From the NCBI GenBank assembly GCA_030616775.1, contig JAUWWQ010000011.1:1-64000 (forward strand): a stretch of DNA of 64,000 nucleotides. The letters run 5' to 3'. Shown here piece by piece: positions 8,738 through 17,117 of this stretch (position 1 is the first letter of the stretch; each line of letters opens with the position of its first letter). The position numbers and the translations under genes are program-made. The DNA comes from Planctomycetota bacterium. Its GTDB lineage: Bacteria > Planctomycetota > Phycisphaerae > UBA1845. A model generated the notes under the pieces. That model was not told where the DNA came from. It saw nothing but the letters and a program-made list of their open reading frames with translations, and made no database searches.

Positions 8738-9466
8738 ATGCCTGGATATCGAAACGCATCGCTAGGATACGGGCTGCTGGTTGGAGTGTTACCCTTCTGT
8801 ATCTCGGCCTATTCGTGGGGAGGGCCTGCGGATGAGTCCCTTGACAAACTGGAAAAGAAGAGACGGGCGCAGCTTCGGACGCTTTACCACGTCACGAAGG
8901 CCACCTCGCGAGAAGGCGACATCGTCCGAGAGACTACAACCCAGACGTGGGAGAAGCGAGCCGGCAAGACACTCAAGATCCGGCGCAGCACCAAGATCAA
9001 AACCCTTGGCAAAAGTGGGAAACCGCTGAGCGAGGTGGAGACGCTCACAGTCGTGGATGGTGAATACGAATGGCGGCAGATGCCGGTCGGCGATCAGACA
9101 ATGGTCTTCAAATCCAAGGTGTCTCGCCAGGGGACTCTTAATGACATCAAGGCGACACTTCGTTCAGGCAAGGGGCGGATAAAGGGTCACGAAAACATCC
9201 ACCGGGAACCTTGCGTGGTGCTCGAAGTCAGCGGCGGCAATCAGGGTGATCGGTTCAAGGTCACGTATTGGATCAGTGAATCATACGGCGTGCTACTCAA
9301 GAGTGTCAGCACCCGGGCAGACCGCACCCGAACGGGAATGGACACAACCGAGTTCAAGGTGAATGCTGCTGTGGAAGACGCGAAGTTTGTTTACACTCCG
9401 CCGGAAGGTGCCACGGTTCTGGATACCGAAGCGATTGGCAAGAAAGGCGGCGGCTCCAAGCCATAG
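8738..9466 (+). CDS. Exported protein of unknown function, LolA-like pattern
   Basis: The 242-residue protein begins with a signal peptide (MPGYRNASLGYGLLVGVLPF, then AYSWGG). ATG 8738 is chosen because it places the signal peptide at the start. The body is rich in beta-strands with alternating charged residues (SREGDIVRETTTQTWEKRAGKTLKIRR, VDGEYEWRQ, YWISESYGVLLKS). This resembles LolA/LolB-fold or 'outer-membrane lipoprotein-sorting' periplasmic proteins, but no diagnostic motif is present. It lies just upstream of the two-component genes (27-bp gap) and may be co-transcribed with them; a sensory or envelope-stress role is conceivable but unproven. Confidence 0.7.
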   Translation: MPGYRNASLGYGLLVGVLPFCISAYSWGGPADESLDKLEKKRRAQLRTLYHVTKATSREGDIVRETTTQTWEKRAGKTLKIRRSTKIKTLGKSGKPLSEVETLTVVDGEYEWRQMPVGDQTMVFKSKVSRQGTLNDIKATLRSGKGRIKGHENIHREPCVVLEVSGGNQGDRFKVTYWISESYGVLLKSVSTRADRTRTGMDTTEFKVNAAVEDAKFVYTPPEGATVLDTEAIGKKGGGSKP

Positions 9467-9493
9467 GTAGATGCCCTTCGGGTCCGAGAGTCT

Positions 9494-11089
9494 ATGCGAC
9501 TAAACGATCCTCACCGCTGGAGTCGACGGTTGACCTGGCGAATTGCCGGTCTGTGGATGGTCGCCCTAGCCCTTGGGCTTGCGGTTGTGGGTATCGTCCT
9601 TGCCCTGGAGCAAACGCGGTCGCTGACCTTTCGCCTGATGGCCCCGGCGGAGGCCCAAGCCGTTCGTATCGCCAACGCAGCCCTGGAACAGTTCAACGAC
9701 CAGCTCTCTGACGGTCTCCGCATGGCGGTAGACCACGTACGCGAGGGCTCGGACCGGCCCTGGGAGCCCCCAGGTGAGTTTCCCACCTGGCTGGATGGCC
9801 TTTTTACCTGGAACGGGCGTAACCTGAGCCTCATCGCAACGTCATCGGGCGATATGATGGAGTTGATTCCACTGGTGGAAGAGCGCCTGGCGGCGCGCTG
9901 GCAGCGAGCGTCTGGAGATGCTGAGCCGGGCATCGAACTGTTTTATGACTCGATTGGGACCTCACCGGTCGTGACCGCGTGTGTCGAGACGACGGATCCA
10001 ACTGCCCAGCCGATTCTCGTCGCCGCACACCTAAACCTCGATCTACTCAGATCTGACCTGGTCGAGCCGCTGCTGCCCGCGGCCTCCGGTTTGGAGTTGG
10101 TCGGGGCCAGCCCGGGCACGCCCTACAAGCCTTGGTCGCAACGGCTTGTCAGCGCCATGCGCTTCTGGGCCATCGAGCCTACGGAATCCTTCATCCGTGA
10201 GCAGTACAAGGCAGTTCTCGGGCAGACACTTGTTTACCTGGGGCTTACAGTTCTGGCACTGGCTACGCTCCTGATTGCCATGTGGGTACTGGTTCGCGTA
10301 GTGCGGCGGGACATGGCCCTTGCGGAAATGAAAGCCAACTTCGTCGCCGACGTGTCGCACGAACTCAAGACACCGTTGTCGCTGATCCGGTTATTCGGTG
10401 AGACGTTGCAGTCCGGCCGGGTCACCTCCCAGCAGAAGCGGCAAGAATACTACGAGATCATCACTCGCGAGAGCACGCGCCTGGCCAATCTGATCAACAA
10501 CATTCTCGATTTCGCGCGGATCGAGGCCGGCCGCAAGGAGTATTCGTTGGAGCCGACGGACATCGCCGGCGTGGTCCGAGAGACCTACGAGGCCTATCGG
10601 ACGCAGCTCGAACATGCCGGGTTCGAGCATCATCTGACCGTCGCTGCGTCACTCCCCCCTGTCGATGCCGACCGCGACGCCATCGCCCGGGTGCTGATCA
10701 ACCTGACCAACAACGCCATCAAGTACTCCCGCGATGAGCGCTATTTGGCCATTGACGTGACTGAGGACGTCCGCCGCGGACGGCGCGGTGTGCTGATATC
10801 CGTCCATGACCGGGGAATCGGCATACAGCCGGAGGATCGGGCTCACCTCGTGGATGGATTCTTCCGTGCTGCGGACCGCCGTGTCCGCGACCAGGGAGGG
10901 GCCGGGCTGGGCCTGGCACTGGTCAAGCACATTGTCGACAGCCACCACGGCTCTTTAGATGTCGAATCTCGACTGGTCAAAGGTAGTACTTTTCGTATAT
11001 TCTTACCCGCGTCGGACCGGCAAGCTTCCGAGGAAAGTGAAATAGACCGGGAGGGCCTCGCGGCTGAGGAAACCGACCGACAGGATTAA
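9494..11089 (+). CDS. Membrane sensor histidine kinase (PhoR-like)
   Basis: The 531-residue sensor has a transmembrane helix near residues 15-38, a periplasmic domain of ~200 residues and a second helix near 245-268. The HisKA domain carries the phospho-accepting His (about residue 289, ADVSHELKTPLS). The HATPase domain shows the N box (LINLTNNAIKYS), G1 box (DRGIGI) and G2 box (GGAGLGLALVKHIV). No PAS or HAMP domain is obvious. The response regulator gene begins 29 bp downstream, so the two form a cognate pair. The sensed signal is unknown. Confidence 0.93.
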   Translation: MRLNDPHRWSRRLTWRIAGLWMVALALGLAVVGIVLALEQTRSLTFRLMAPAEAQAVRIANAALEQFNDQLSDGLRMAVDHVREGSDRPWEPPGEFPTWLDGLFTWNGRNLSLIATSSGDMMELIPLVEERLAARWQRASGDAEPGIELFYDSIGTSPVVTACVETTDPTAQPILVAAHLNLDLLRSDLVEPLLPAASGLELVGASPGTPYKPWSQRLVSAMRFWAIEPTESFIREQYKAVLGQTLVYLGLTVLALATLLIAMWVLVRVVRRDMALAEMKANFVADVSHELKTPLSLIRLFGETLQSGRVTSQQKRQEYYEIITRESTRLANLINNILDFARIEAGRKEYSLEPTDIAGVVRETYEAYRTQLEHAGFEHHLTVAASLPPVDADRDAIARVLINLTNNAIKYSRDERYLAIDVTEDVRRGRRGVLISVHDRGIGIQPEDRAHLVDGFFRAADRRVRDQGGAGLGLALVKHIVDSHHGSLDVESRLVKGSTFRIFLPASDRQASEESEIDREGLAAEETDRQD

Positions 11090-11118
11090 TCGAAACCGCC
11101 AGAGCGGAGGTAACAGGT

Positions 11119-11799
11119 ATGGCAAGGATACTGGTCGCAGAAGACGAAGCGGACATGGCAATGGGTTTGCGCGATAATCTCCAGTTCGAAGGCTACGACG
11201 TGATCGTAGCCGGGGATGGTGAAACTGCCCTCGACGCGGCGATCCAGCATACCCCCGATCTTATCCTACTCGACATTATGATGCCCAAGATGGATGGGCT
11301 GGAGGTCTGCCGGCGGGTCCGCGAGGCTGGTTTCGTCGTGCCGATCCTCATGCTCACAGCCAAGAGCCAGGAGATCGATATCGTTCGGGGCCTGGAGGTC
11401 GGCGCGGATGATTACATCACCAAGCCGTTCAGCATTCGCGAGCTGCTTGCGCGGGTTAAGGCGGCTCTGCGCCGAACCGGTGCCGGCAAAGGGCTGTCCA
11501 AGATCCTGCGAATCGGCGAAGCTACAGTCGATCTGGTCAAGGGCAGAGTCGAACGAGGCGATCAAACGTTCAACCTGGGCCACTTCGAGCTGGAAATCCT
11601 CAAACTGCTGGTGGAGAACTCGGAGAAGCCCGTCGATCGCAGCAAACTCCTCGACGTGATCTGGGGCCTGGAGGGCTTCCCGGCCACCCGAACGGTTGAT
11701 AACCACATTGTAAGTCTGCGCCGCAAGATCGAACCGGACGCGAAACACCCCAGACACATCGTGACGGTGCATAGCATCGGGTACAAGTTTGTACCATAG
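11119..11799 (+). CDS. OmpR/PhoB-family response regulator
   Basis: The 226-residue regulator has an N-terminal receiver domain with acidic pocket EDE (residues 8-10), phospho-acceptor Asp52 (LLDIMMP) and the conserved Lys in YITKPF. The C-terminal winged-helix DNA-binding domain ends in the typical TVDNHIVSLRRKIE...VTVHSIGYKF. GGAGGT precedes the ATG at suitable spacing. It follows the histidine kinase on the same strand and should be its partner. Confidence 0.95.
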   Translation: MARILVAEDEADMAMGLRDNLQFEGYDVIVAGDGETALDAAIQHTPDLILLDIMMPKMDGLEVCRRVREAGFVVPILMLTAKSQEIDIVRGLEVGADDYITKPFSIRELLARVKAALRRTGAGKGLSKILRIGEATVDLVKGRVERGDQTFNLGHFELEILKLLVENSEKPVDRSKLLDVIWGLEGFPATRTVDNHIVSLRRKIEPDAKHPRHIVTVHSIGYKFVP

Positions 11800-11902
11800 G
11801 CGTTACAGGCCTCCCGCTTGTGCGCCAATACTGTCCCTATAAGCAGCGCATCCGGTCTTCCAGGTAGTCTCCACAAACTATGACAATTTTCTTATGAGCC
11901 GA

Positions 11903-11916
11903 TCGGAATATTCCGA
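11903..11916. promoter_or_regulatory. 14-bp perfect palindrome, candidate operator
   Basis: TCGGAATATTCCGA is a perfect palindrome in an A/T-rich stretch ~60 bp ahead of the small ORF at 11973 and ~105 bp after the response regulator stop. Its size and symmetry suit a dimeric regulator binding site, but no second copy was noticed. Confidence 0.4.
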
Positions 11917-11972
11917 GCGTCTAGGCGTATGAACAGTAGGAACAAACGCCCAGCGTTACGGGGAAATGACCT

Positions 11973-12158
11973 ATGGGCATGGCGACCCATTCACGACACG
12001 ACGACGTAGTACGAATAGAGAGGCAGTTGCGCCGGCTTCGCAACCGCCTTGCTGACGCTTGGGCGTCTGACGGCTCGCCAGTGGTGATTCGACGGATCGA
12101 ATGGCTGATGCAACGCCGCTGGCAGTTGCTCGATAAAACTCGACACCAACATCCCTGA
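11973..12158 (+). CDS. Small hypothetical protein (61 aa), charged and helical
   Basis: A short ORF whose product is rich in Arg, His and Trp (VRIERQLRRLRNRLADAW, then IRRIEWLMQRRWQLLDK), predicted mostly helical. It has its own upstream palindrome (11903-11916) and is followed after ~30 bp by a strong hairpin, which together suggest a genuine small transcription unit. The ribosome-binding site is weak and a second ATG lies two codons in. No family is recognised. Confidence 0.4.
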   Translation: MGMATHSRHDDVVRIERQLRRLRNRLADAWASDGSPVVIRRIEWLMQRRWQLLDKTRHQHP

Positions 12159-12190
12159 CCCACAAGCCGGATTGACGCACCGGCCTGCCT

Positions 12191-12226
12191 GATGCGGGTC
12201 GGGTGACCCTCCACCCGACCCGCATC
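12191..12226 (+). terminator. 14-bp stem hairpin after the small ORF
   Basis: GATGCGGGTCGGGT (12191-12204) pairs perfectly with ACCCGACCCGCATC (12213-12226) across an 8-base loop, followed by CCTCCTTTCT. The stem is very stable, but the following tract is pyrimidine-rich rather than a pure T-run. It shares the GGGT/ACCC core with the tandem palindromes at 4942-5050. Confidence 0.55.
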
Positions 12227-12325
12227 CCTCCTTTCTAGGACCTACATGACCTGCAAGTCTTGCGGCAACCGGCCCCTGCCAGCACAATGCCGCCCAGCGG
12301 GTAGTCTGAAGTAGGGAGGATAACG

Positions 12326-12760
12326 ATGCCCAATGCCCAGGAGATTCTGGATAAGAAAGGTACGGACGTGGCCACCGTCGATCGGAACGCGACGGTGCTG
12401 GATGCGGCCAGGCTGATGAACGAGCGGCGGATCGGGGCCGTCGTGGTCACCGGCGGGGAGAATGCGGTCGGCATCTTCACCGAGCGGGACATCCTTAACC
12501 GGATCGTGGCTGCCGGCAAACAGGCCGGTCAAACATCTGTGGGCGAAGTGATGACCGCGCCGATGGCCTGTTGCCGTCGAGACAGCTCGTTGGAAGAGTG
12601 CAAGACCGTCATGACCGACAAGCGGATCCGGCACCTGCCCGTGGTCGAGGAGGGCAAGCTCTACGGGTTGATCTCCTCCGGCGACATTATCGCCTACGAG
12701 AGCGCCAACCAGCAGGCCTCGATCGAGTACCTTCACGAATATCTCTACCGGCGCCGGTAG
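12326..12760 (+). CDS. CBS-pair domain protein
   Basis: The 144-residue protein consists almost entirely of two CBS motifs (about residues 10-60 and 75-130; note the repeated pattern GIFTERDIL and GLISSGDII). Such stand-alone CBS pairs bind adenosine nucleotides and act as energy or redox sensors. Which ligand applies here cannot be told. GGAGGA precedes the ATG. The phosphoesterase gene starts 5 bp after its stop, so the two are probably one transcript. Confidence 0.9.
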   Translation: MPNAQEILDKKGTDVATVDRNATVLDAARLMNERRIGAVVVTGGENAVGIFTERDILNRIVAAGKQAGQTSVGEVMTAPMACCRRDSSLEECKTVMTDKRIRHLPVVEEGKLYGLISSGDIIAYESANQQASIEYLHEYLYRRR

Positions 12761-12765
12761 GTGGT

Positions 12766-13251
12766 ATGATGCTAATCGGCGTGATCGCGGATACGCATGA
12801 TCGGCTGCCGCAGATCGATGCGGCCCTTTCACTCTTTGCCCGGCGCAAAGTCGAGGCGGTCATCCATCCCGGCGACTTTGTGGCCCCCTTTGCCGTCCGG
12901 CGTCTGCTGAGCTACGACGGACCGTTGCACGTGACCTATGGCAATAACGACGGTGAGCGGGCCGGACTCAAGGAGCTGATGCCGCAAGTTCAGGACGGGC
13001 CGCTCTTTGTCGAGCTGGGCGGACGCACGATTCTGGTCCACCATTACATCGATTGGTGCAAGCCCGCCGACGTCGAGCGGGCGGACATCATCATCACCGG
13101 CCACACCCATGAGGTGGTCAACCGCTTCGAGAACGGCAGACTCTTTCTGAACGCGGGAGAATGTTGCGGCTGGGTAAGCGGGCGGTGTACCGTAGCTATC
13201 CTCGATACCGCCGGCCCGTCGGCCGAAGTGTGCGAGTTGGAGCCGCTGTGA
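12766..13251 (+). CDS. YfcE/MJ0936-type metallophosphoesterase
   Basis: This 161-residue calcineurin-like phosphodiesterase has the metal-binding signature in order: GVIADTHD, IHPGDFV, YGNND, VHHYID (where GH is more usual) and ITGHTHE. It resembles YfcE/MJ0936, which hydrolyse phosphodiesters in vitro; the natural substrate is unknown. The start is the first of two adjacent ATGs at 12766. A longer in-frame reading to 12571 would overlap the CBS gene in another frame and is not credible. Confidence 0.9.
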   Translation: MMLIGVIADTHDRLPQIDAALSLFARRKVEAVIHPGDFVAPFAVRRLLSYDGPLHVTYGNNDGERAGLKELMPQVQDGPLFVELGGRTILVHHYIDWCKPADVERADIIITGHTHEVVNRFENGRLFLNAGECCGWVSGRCTVAILDTAGPSAEVCELEPL

Positions 13252-13298
13252 TGAAACTCTCGGCGGCCTGCGACTCCTTTTGAAGGTGAGCACGGAAA

Positions 13299-13826
13299 AT
13301 GACTCACGCTTTGCTATCGTGTCGATGTCGTCTCCTCCGAGCCGCAGGCTTTAGCTTCCGAGCCGCAGGCTTTAGCCTGCGCGGATGTCCGCGCGCCCTG
13401 AAGGTCGCGGCTCGCTCGAATGGTTGCTTGTACTTGGTTGCGGCTGGATTGCTCGTTGCAGTGACTTCGACCGGTTGCGTCCGGCGAACGATCACGATTA
13501 CGACTGAACCGCCGGCTGCCTTGGTTTTTCTGAACGATCAGGAGGTCGGGCGCAGTGTGGTCACGATCGATTTCCTCTGGTACGGCGATTATGATGTGAT
13601 CATCAGGAAGGAGGGCTACCAGACGCTGAAGACCAATTGGGAGGTCAACCCACCCTGGTATCAGGTTATCCCATTCGACTTTTTCGCCGAGGTCCTCTGG
13701 CCCGGCCACTTACACGACAAGCACTCCCGGCATTTTACCCTCGACCCGGCGGAGGTCCCCACCCAGGAGGAACTTGTCAAGCGAGCCGAGGAAATCCGCC
13801 AGCGCGCCCTCAGCCCACGGAAATGA
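13299..13826 (+). CDS. PEGA-domain lipoprotein with repeat-derived N-terminus
   Basis: The 175-residue lipoprotein carries a PEGA domain (ITTEPPAALVFLNDQEVGRS...GYQTLKTNWEV), a surface beta-sandwich common in planctomycetes. A signal-peptide core (CLYLVAAGLLVAVTSTGC) ends in a lipobox Cys near residue 66, unusually deep. The first ~40 residues (two AAGFS repeats) are encoded by a palindromic repeat element inserted at 13339-13384. A good ribosome-binding site (GAAGGTGAG) precedes ATG 13299, so translation probably starts there, although a short-form start near TTG 13428 cannot be excluded. It is likely anchored in the envelope; its partner is unknown. Confidence 0.75.
   Translation: MTHALLSCRCRLLRAAGFSFRAAGFSLRGCPRALKVAARSNGCLYLVAAGLLVAVTSTGCVRRTITITTEPPAALVFLNDQEVGRSVVTIDFLWYGDYDVIIRKEGYQTLKTNWEVNPPWYQVIPFDFFAEVLWPGHLHDKHSRHFTLDPAEVPTQEELVKRAEEIRQRALSPRK
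13339..13384. repeat. Palindromic repeat inside a coding region, partly duplicated
   Basis: A 17-bp block starting GAGCCGCAGGCT occurs at 13339-13355 and again at 13360 as the start of a full 25-bp arm (13360-13384) identical to the copy at 63720-63744. Both lie in frame within the PEGA lipoprotein gene. Confidence 0.85.
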
Positions 13827-13875
13827 CCCGCCAACGCCCGGGCAAGATCGGATAACTAATCAGGAAAACGTCAAT

Positions 13876-13901
13876 GGGCTGCGGGCTTTAGGCCCGCGCA
13901 G
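13876..13901. repeat. Half-copy of the dispersed palindrome
   Basis: GCGGGC and GCCCGC (13881-13886, 13892-13897) flank TTTAG, resembling one arm of the GAGCCGCAG/CTGCGGCTC repeat family. It lies in the gap after the PEGA lipoprotein gene and could also act as its transcript-end hairpin. Confidence 0.5.
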
Positions 13902-13991
13902 ACGCTGAAGCTGGTCCGCGCGTAGTCCATCGATCTACCGCCCAGTTCCACTCAACCCCCTCTCATCTGTGTTGCTGGGATAGTGATACGG

Positions 13992-14969
13992 TTACCTGCT
14001 CTGCTGCCAGACGAGACCGGCGGCGCCGATCACGCCGGCGTCGTAGCCGAGCCGAGCCAGGGTGATCGTGGGAAGGTCATCATGGAGCTTCCACCGTTGT
14101 CGGCTGACGTGATCTGTCACTCGGTCGAGAAGGAAGTCTCCGGCTTTGCTCATGCCGCCGCCCAACACAACGCAGGCGGGGTTGAATGCGTGTTGGATGC
14201 TAATGCACGCCACGGCGAGGTACAGGCAGGCTTCGTCCCAGATGCGCAGACATAGCGGATCACCGGCTTTGGCACACTGAACCACCTGCTCGGCGTCGAT
14301 GAGCTTGCCCTTCCCCACTGCGTCGGAAAGAGCGCTCGGCTTACCCTCCTTGATGGCACTTACAACCCGGCGTGCCACGGCGCCGGCGGATGCATATTGC
14401 TCCAAGCAGCCCCGCTGGCCGCATGAACACGGTAGACCGTTAACCGCGACAATCATGTGTCCCAGCTCGGCGGCGTTCTCGAAGTGGCCGTGAAGGATGC
14501 GGCCGTCCAATACCACACCGCCACCGACGCCGGTTCCCAGCGTGAATATGACCAGATCGTTCAAGCCGCGGCCGGCGCCGATCCAGAACTCACCAAACGC
14601 GGCGGCGTTAGCGTCGTTGTCCAGCACGATTGGAGTTTGGAGCTTCTCGCCTAGTTGATCCCGAATGGGCACATCCACCCAACCCGGGAGATTGGCTGAG
14701 CGAATGATCCTGCCGGTGCGATGACTAAGCGGACCCGGTGCTCCAACTCCGACACCCACCACGTGCGACCTATCGAGTGATGCGTCCGCAAGGAGCCGGT
14801 CAACCAAGCTCACCATATCGGCCATCACCGCATCGGGGCTGAGTCCGGCTATGGAGTGGGCGTCTTTAGTCAGGATTTGGCCGTCGCGATCGACGGCTGC
14901 ACCCTTGAGATTCGTACCGCCTAGATCGATGCCGATTGCAACAGAGACGTTCACTATCAGTTCGCACAT
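13992..14969 (-). CDS. ROK-family glucokinase
   Basis: This 325-residue sugar kinase phosphorylates glucose or a related hexose with ATP. IGIDLGGTNLKG is the phosphate-binding loop. LDNDANAAAFGE carries the catalytic Asp, ELGHMIV the ROK signature, and CSCGQRGCLEQYAS the structural zinc site. GTGVGGGVVLDGRI also fits. ATG 14969 is chosen; the frame stays open for 75 more codons, but that part overlaps the next gene and has no family similarity. It is followed, in the upstream direction of the same strand, by the Memo-family gene (62-bp gap). Sugar specificity is inferred. Confidence 0.88.
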   Translation of the reverse strand: MCELIVNVSVAIGIDLGGTNLKGAAVDRDGQILTKDAHSIAGLSPDAVMADMVSLVDRLLADASLDRSHVVGVGVGAPGPLSHRTGRIIRSANLPGWVDVPIRDQLGEKLQTPIVLDNDANAAAFGEFWIGAGRGLNDLVIFTLGTGVGGGVVLDGRILHGHFENAAELGHMIVAVNGLPCSCGQRGCLEQYASAGAVARRVVSAIKEGKPSALSDAVGKGKLIDAEQVVQCAKAGDPLCLRIWDEACLYLAVACISIQHAFNPACVVLGGGMSKAGDFLLDRVTDHVSRQRWKLHDDLPTITLARLGYDAGVIGAAGLVWQQSR

Positions 14970-15031
14970 CCGAACGGGCTGCGAGGGGCAGCCCGCGAAG
15001 AGATCCGCGCAGGGCACATCCTGCAGCTTGT

Positions 15032-15907
15032 CTATTCGAAGACCACGGCAGCGTATCCGACCGAATCGTGCTGGTCGTCGGGCATCCCCCCGGCTACAAC
15101 CTCGCTGCTGGTCGTATGCTCGAGCAGTACGCCCTTTGTCGCCCCTAACGCTGTTGCGGCAGCGACAGTGGCGGCCGCAGCACCACTGGCACAAGCGTTC
15201 TTGCGATCGACGGCCTCGGGCACAAGTTCCTTGGCTTTCATCGAGCAGACCATGTCGACAAACCGCCGATCATTGTCGTCTTTAGCCCATGTGTTGCCCT
15301 TGGCATCGACGCCGTGAGGGATAAAGCCGTAGCGTGGGCCGTAGTGAGTCAAGTCCGTGGTGCCGACGACCAATGCGTCGTATTTGTAGGCCGTGAGCGT
15401 ACGCCCGACCGCTTCACCGACCTCATAGGCGGTCGGTGTCACGGGGACCATGATCGGTACTACCTTGGCCTGGGGGAACAGGTGCTTGACGAAGGGCATC
15501 TGCACCTCGATGGAGTGCTCGTCCTCATGGGTGTAGGCGTCGTCGACAATCAGATTGGTGTGGCCCATGATGCGCTCAGCCAGGCGATCGTCCACCTCCA
15601 CCGGGCCCAACGGGGTTTCCCACCGACCTGCGGTGAACAGCGCCGCCTCTCGTCCCTGGAAGCGGTGCACCCCGCCGAGCAGGACAATGACGTCCGGGGA
15701 CCTCGATGCGGCAAGTGCGTTGAACACCTTGGCAGCGACTGCCCCACTGAAGACCCACCCGGCGTGCGGTACAATGCCGCCCACGGGGCGCTTGTCGGAA
15801 TCGTAATCGGCCATCCCCTCCTTAAGAAGCTGCAACACTTCGGCACGACACCGCTCCGGGTTGCCCGGATAAAACTGTCCGGCGACAACTGGCTCACGAA
15901 TCATCAT
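15032..15907 (-). CDS. amrB: Memo-family protein (AmmeMemoRadiSam system protein B)
   Basis: The 291-residue protein belongs to the Memo/LigB-like superfamily: REPVVAGQFYP at the start, GIVPHAGWVFSG with the first metal-type His, GGVHRFQG in place of the usual GPSH, EDEHSIEVQMPF, TTDLTHYG and ACASG. Members bind metal (copper in human MEMO1) and in prokaryotes often travel with an AMMECR1 protein and a radical SAM enzyme. Neither partner is adjacent here, but an AMMECR1-like domain occurs at 55182-56981. ATG 15907 is preferred to a TTG at 15940. It is probably co-transcribed with the ROK kinase. Confidence 0.9.
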   Translation of the reverse strand: MMIREPVVAGQFYPGNPERCRAEVLQLLKEGMADYDSDKRPVGGIVPHAGWVFSGAVAAKVFNALAASRSPDVIVLLGGVHRFQGREAALFTAGRWETPLGPVEVDDRLAERIMGHTNLIVDDAYTHEDEHSIEVQMPFVKHLFPQAKVVPIMVPVTPTAYEVGEAVGRTLTAYKYDALVVGTTDLTHYGPRYGFIPHGVDAKGNTWAKDDNDRRFVDMVCSMKAKELVPEAVDRKNACASGAAAATVAAATALGATKGVLLEHTTSSEVVAGGMPDDQHDSVGYAAVVFE

Positions 15908-16027
15908 GGCTGGCTCTCTTACAATCTGACTGGTAAGCAAACATGATGCCCGATTCGGACTAGGGGAGCAACCCCGACAGAACGGACTTCCACAATGCGA
16001 TCTCTGCCGACCCTTGCAGGTACGTAG

Positions 16028-16342
16028 CTAGGCGGGTTCTCGAGCCGGCCGAATACGCACGACGTGCATGCACAACAGCATGAACGCTGGGATGGCGAGA
16101 CTCATGGACCCGCAGCGAGGGGTGGCGTCGGACGGGAATGCCCCTCCAGGCGGATAAAGGGGGCGAAGCGGCTCTTCGATAACCGGATCGACTGGTAGGG
16201 AAATCGGCTCCCCGCCATCTTCGACGGCACTAACGTCTTGCCGCGCAGCGGGATCCGATGGGTACGCCTGCCCCGGTTGGTCATTCGAGGCAAGCCCACC
16301 GATGAATGTCAACAGGATCAGAATATTCCGCCATGCAGTCAT
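16028..16342 (-). CDS. Small exported protein with hydrophobic C-terminal tail
   Basis: The 104-residue product has an N-terminal signal-like segment (MTAWRNILILLTFIGGLAS), a Pro-rich acidic middle (EPISLPVDPVIEEPLRPLYPP) and a short hydrophobic C-terminal segment (SLAIPAFMLLCMHVV) ending in basic residues (RIRPAREP). That arrangement resembles protein-sorting tails, though no named motif (PEP, IPTL, VPEP) is present. It stands alone between the Memo gene and the divergent DUF456 gene. Function is not known. Confidence 0.5.
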   Translation of the reverse strand: MTAWRNILILLTFIGGLASNDQPGQAYPSDPAARQDVSAVEDGGEPISLPVDPVIEEPLRPLYPPGGAFPSDATPRCGSMSLAIPAFMLLCMHVVRIRPAREPA

Positions 16343-16523
16343 GAAGGGATCCCCTCCGGTTCTCGGTACCCGGTGATTCTACGCCGTCACCGTGCACGGT
16401 GTCGACCGGGCGCTCAGTCGTCGGGACAGTCCTGATAACCCGGTCCGCAAGCCACCCGTGGGATCAGGCGGGACCCGGCGGTGGTCTTGCATTGAAAGCC
16501 GGACCGGACGAATCTATCGGAAC

Positions 16524-17117
16524 ATGTGGGAGATCATCACGATCGTCGGGCTGGTGTTGTGTTGCTGCCTGGCAGTTGCCCTGACAGCCCTGCGTCTGCC
16601 TGGCACGTGGCTGCTCATCGCGGTTACGCTCGGCTACGGCTGGCTGTCGGACTGGCAGCGGGTGGGACTGGTGATGGTGGCGGTGCTGGGCGGACTGGCC
16701 CTGATCGGCGAGGCCGTTGAGCTGCTGGCTTCGGTATTCACTGCGAAAAAAGCGGGAGCCACGCGGCAGGCTGCCTGGGGCGGTCTGGCCGGAGGGCTTG
16801 CGGGAATGTTACTTCTCTCCTTCCTGGTTCCAGTGCCGCTGGTTGGCACGATGGTCGGGGCGCTGCTCGGGTGTTTTGTCGGTGCGGCCCTGGTAGAGCT
16901 GGCGATGCGCAAGAAACTGACTCAAGGGACGAAGGTCGGCTTTTTTTCGGCGTTGGGATTCGCGTTGGGTGTTGCTGCTAAAGTGGCGATTGCTCTGGCT
17001 ATGTCGGCTGTCCTGTTGACCTCAGTTGTGTGTTCCAAACCGCCCTCAACTGAACTCGGGGACGAAGCCTCACTCGTCGCGCCGCCTTCCCGGCGCGAGG
17101 TCGTCGATGATCCGTAG
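16524..17117 (+). CDS. DUF456-family membrane protein
   Basis: The 197-residue protein has multiple predicted transmembrane helices and glycine-rich turns (LRLPGTWLLIAVTLGYGWL; AAWGGLAGGLAGMLLLSFLVPVP), matching the DUF456 family of inner-membrane proteins with no known activity. ATG 16524 gives a start with the membrane helix directly following (MWEIITIVGLVL). The C-terminal ~35 residues are hydrophilic. The end of the gene overlaps the convergent DUF1579-like gene by 48 bp. Confidence 0.82.
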   Translation: MWEIITIVGLVLCCCLAVALTALRLPGTWLLIAVTLGYGWLSDWQRVGLVMVAVLGGLALIGEAVELLASVFTAKKAGATRQAAWGGLAGGLAGMLLLSFLVPVPLVGTMVGALLGCFVGAALVELAMRKKLTQGTKVGFFSALGFALGVAAKVAIALAMSAVLLTSVVCSKPPSTELGDEASLVAPPSRREVVDDP

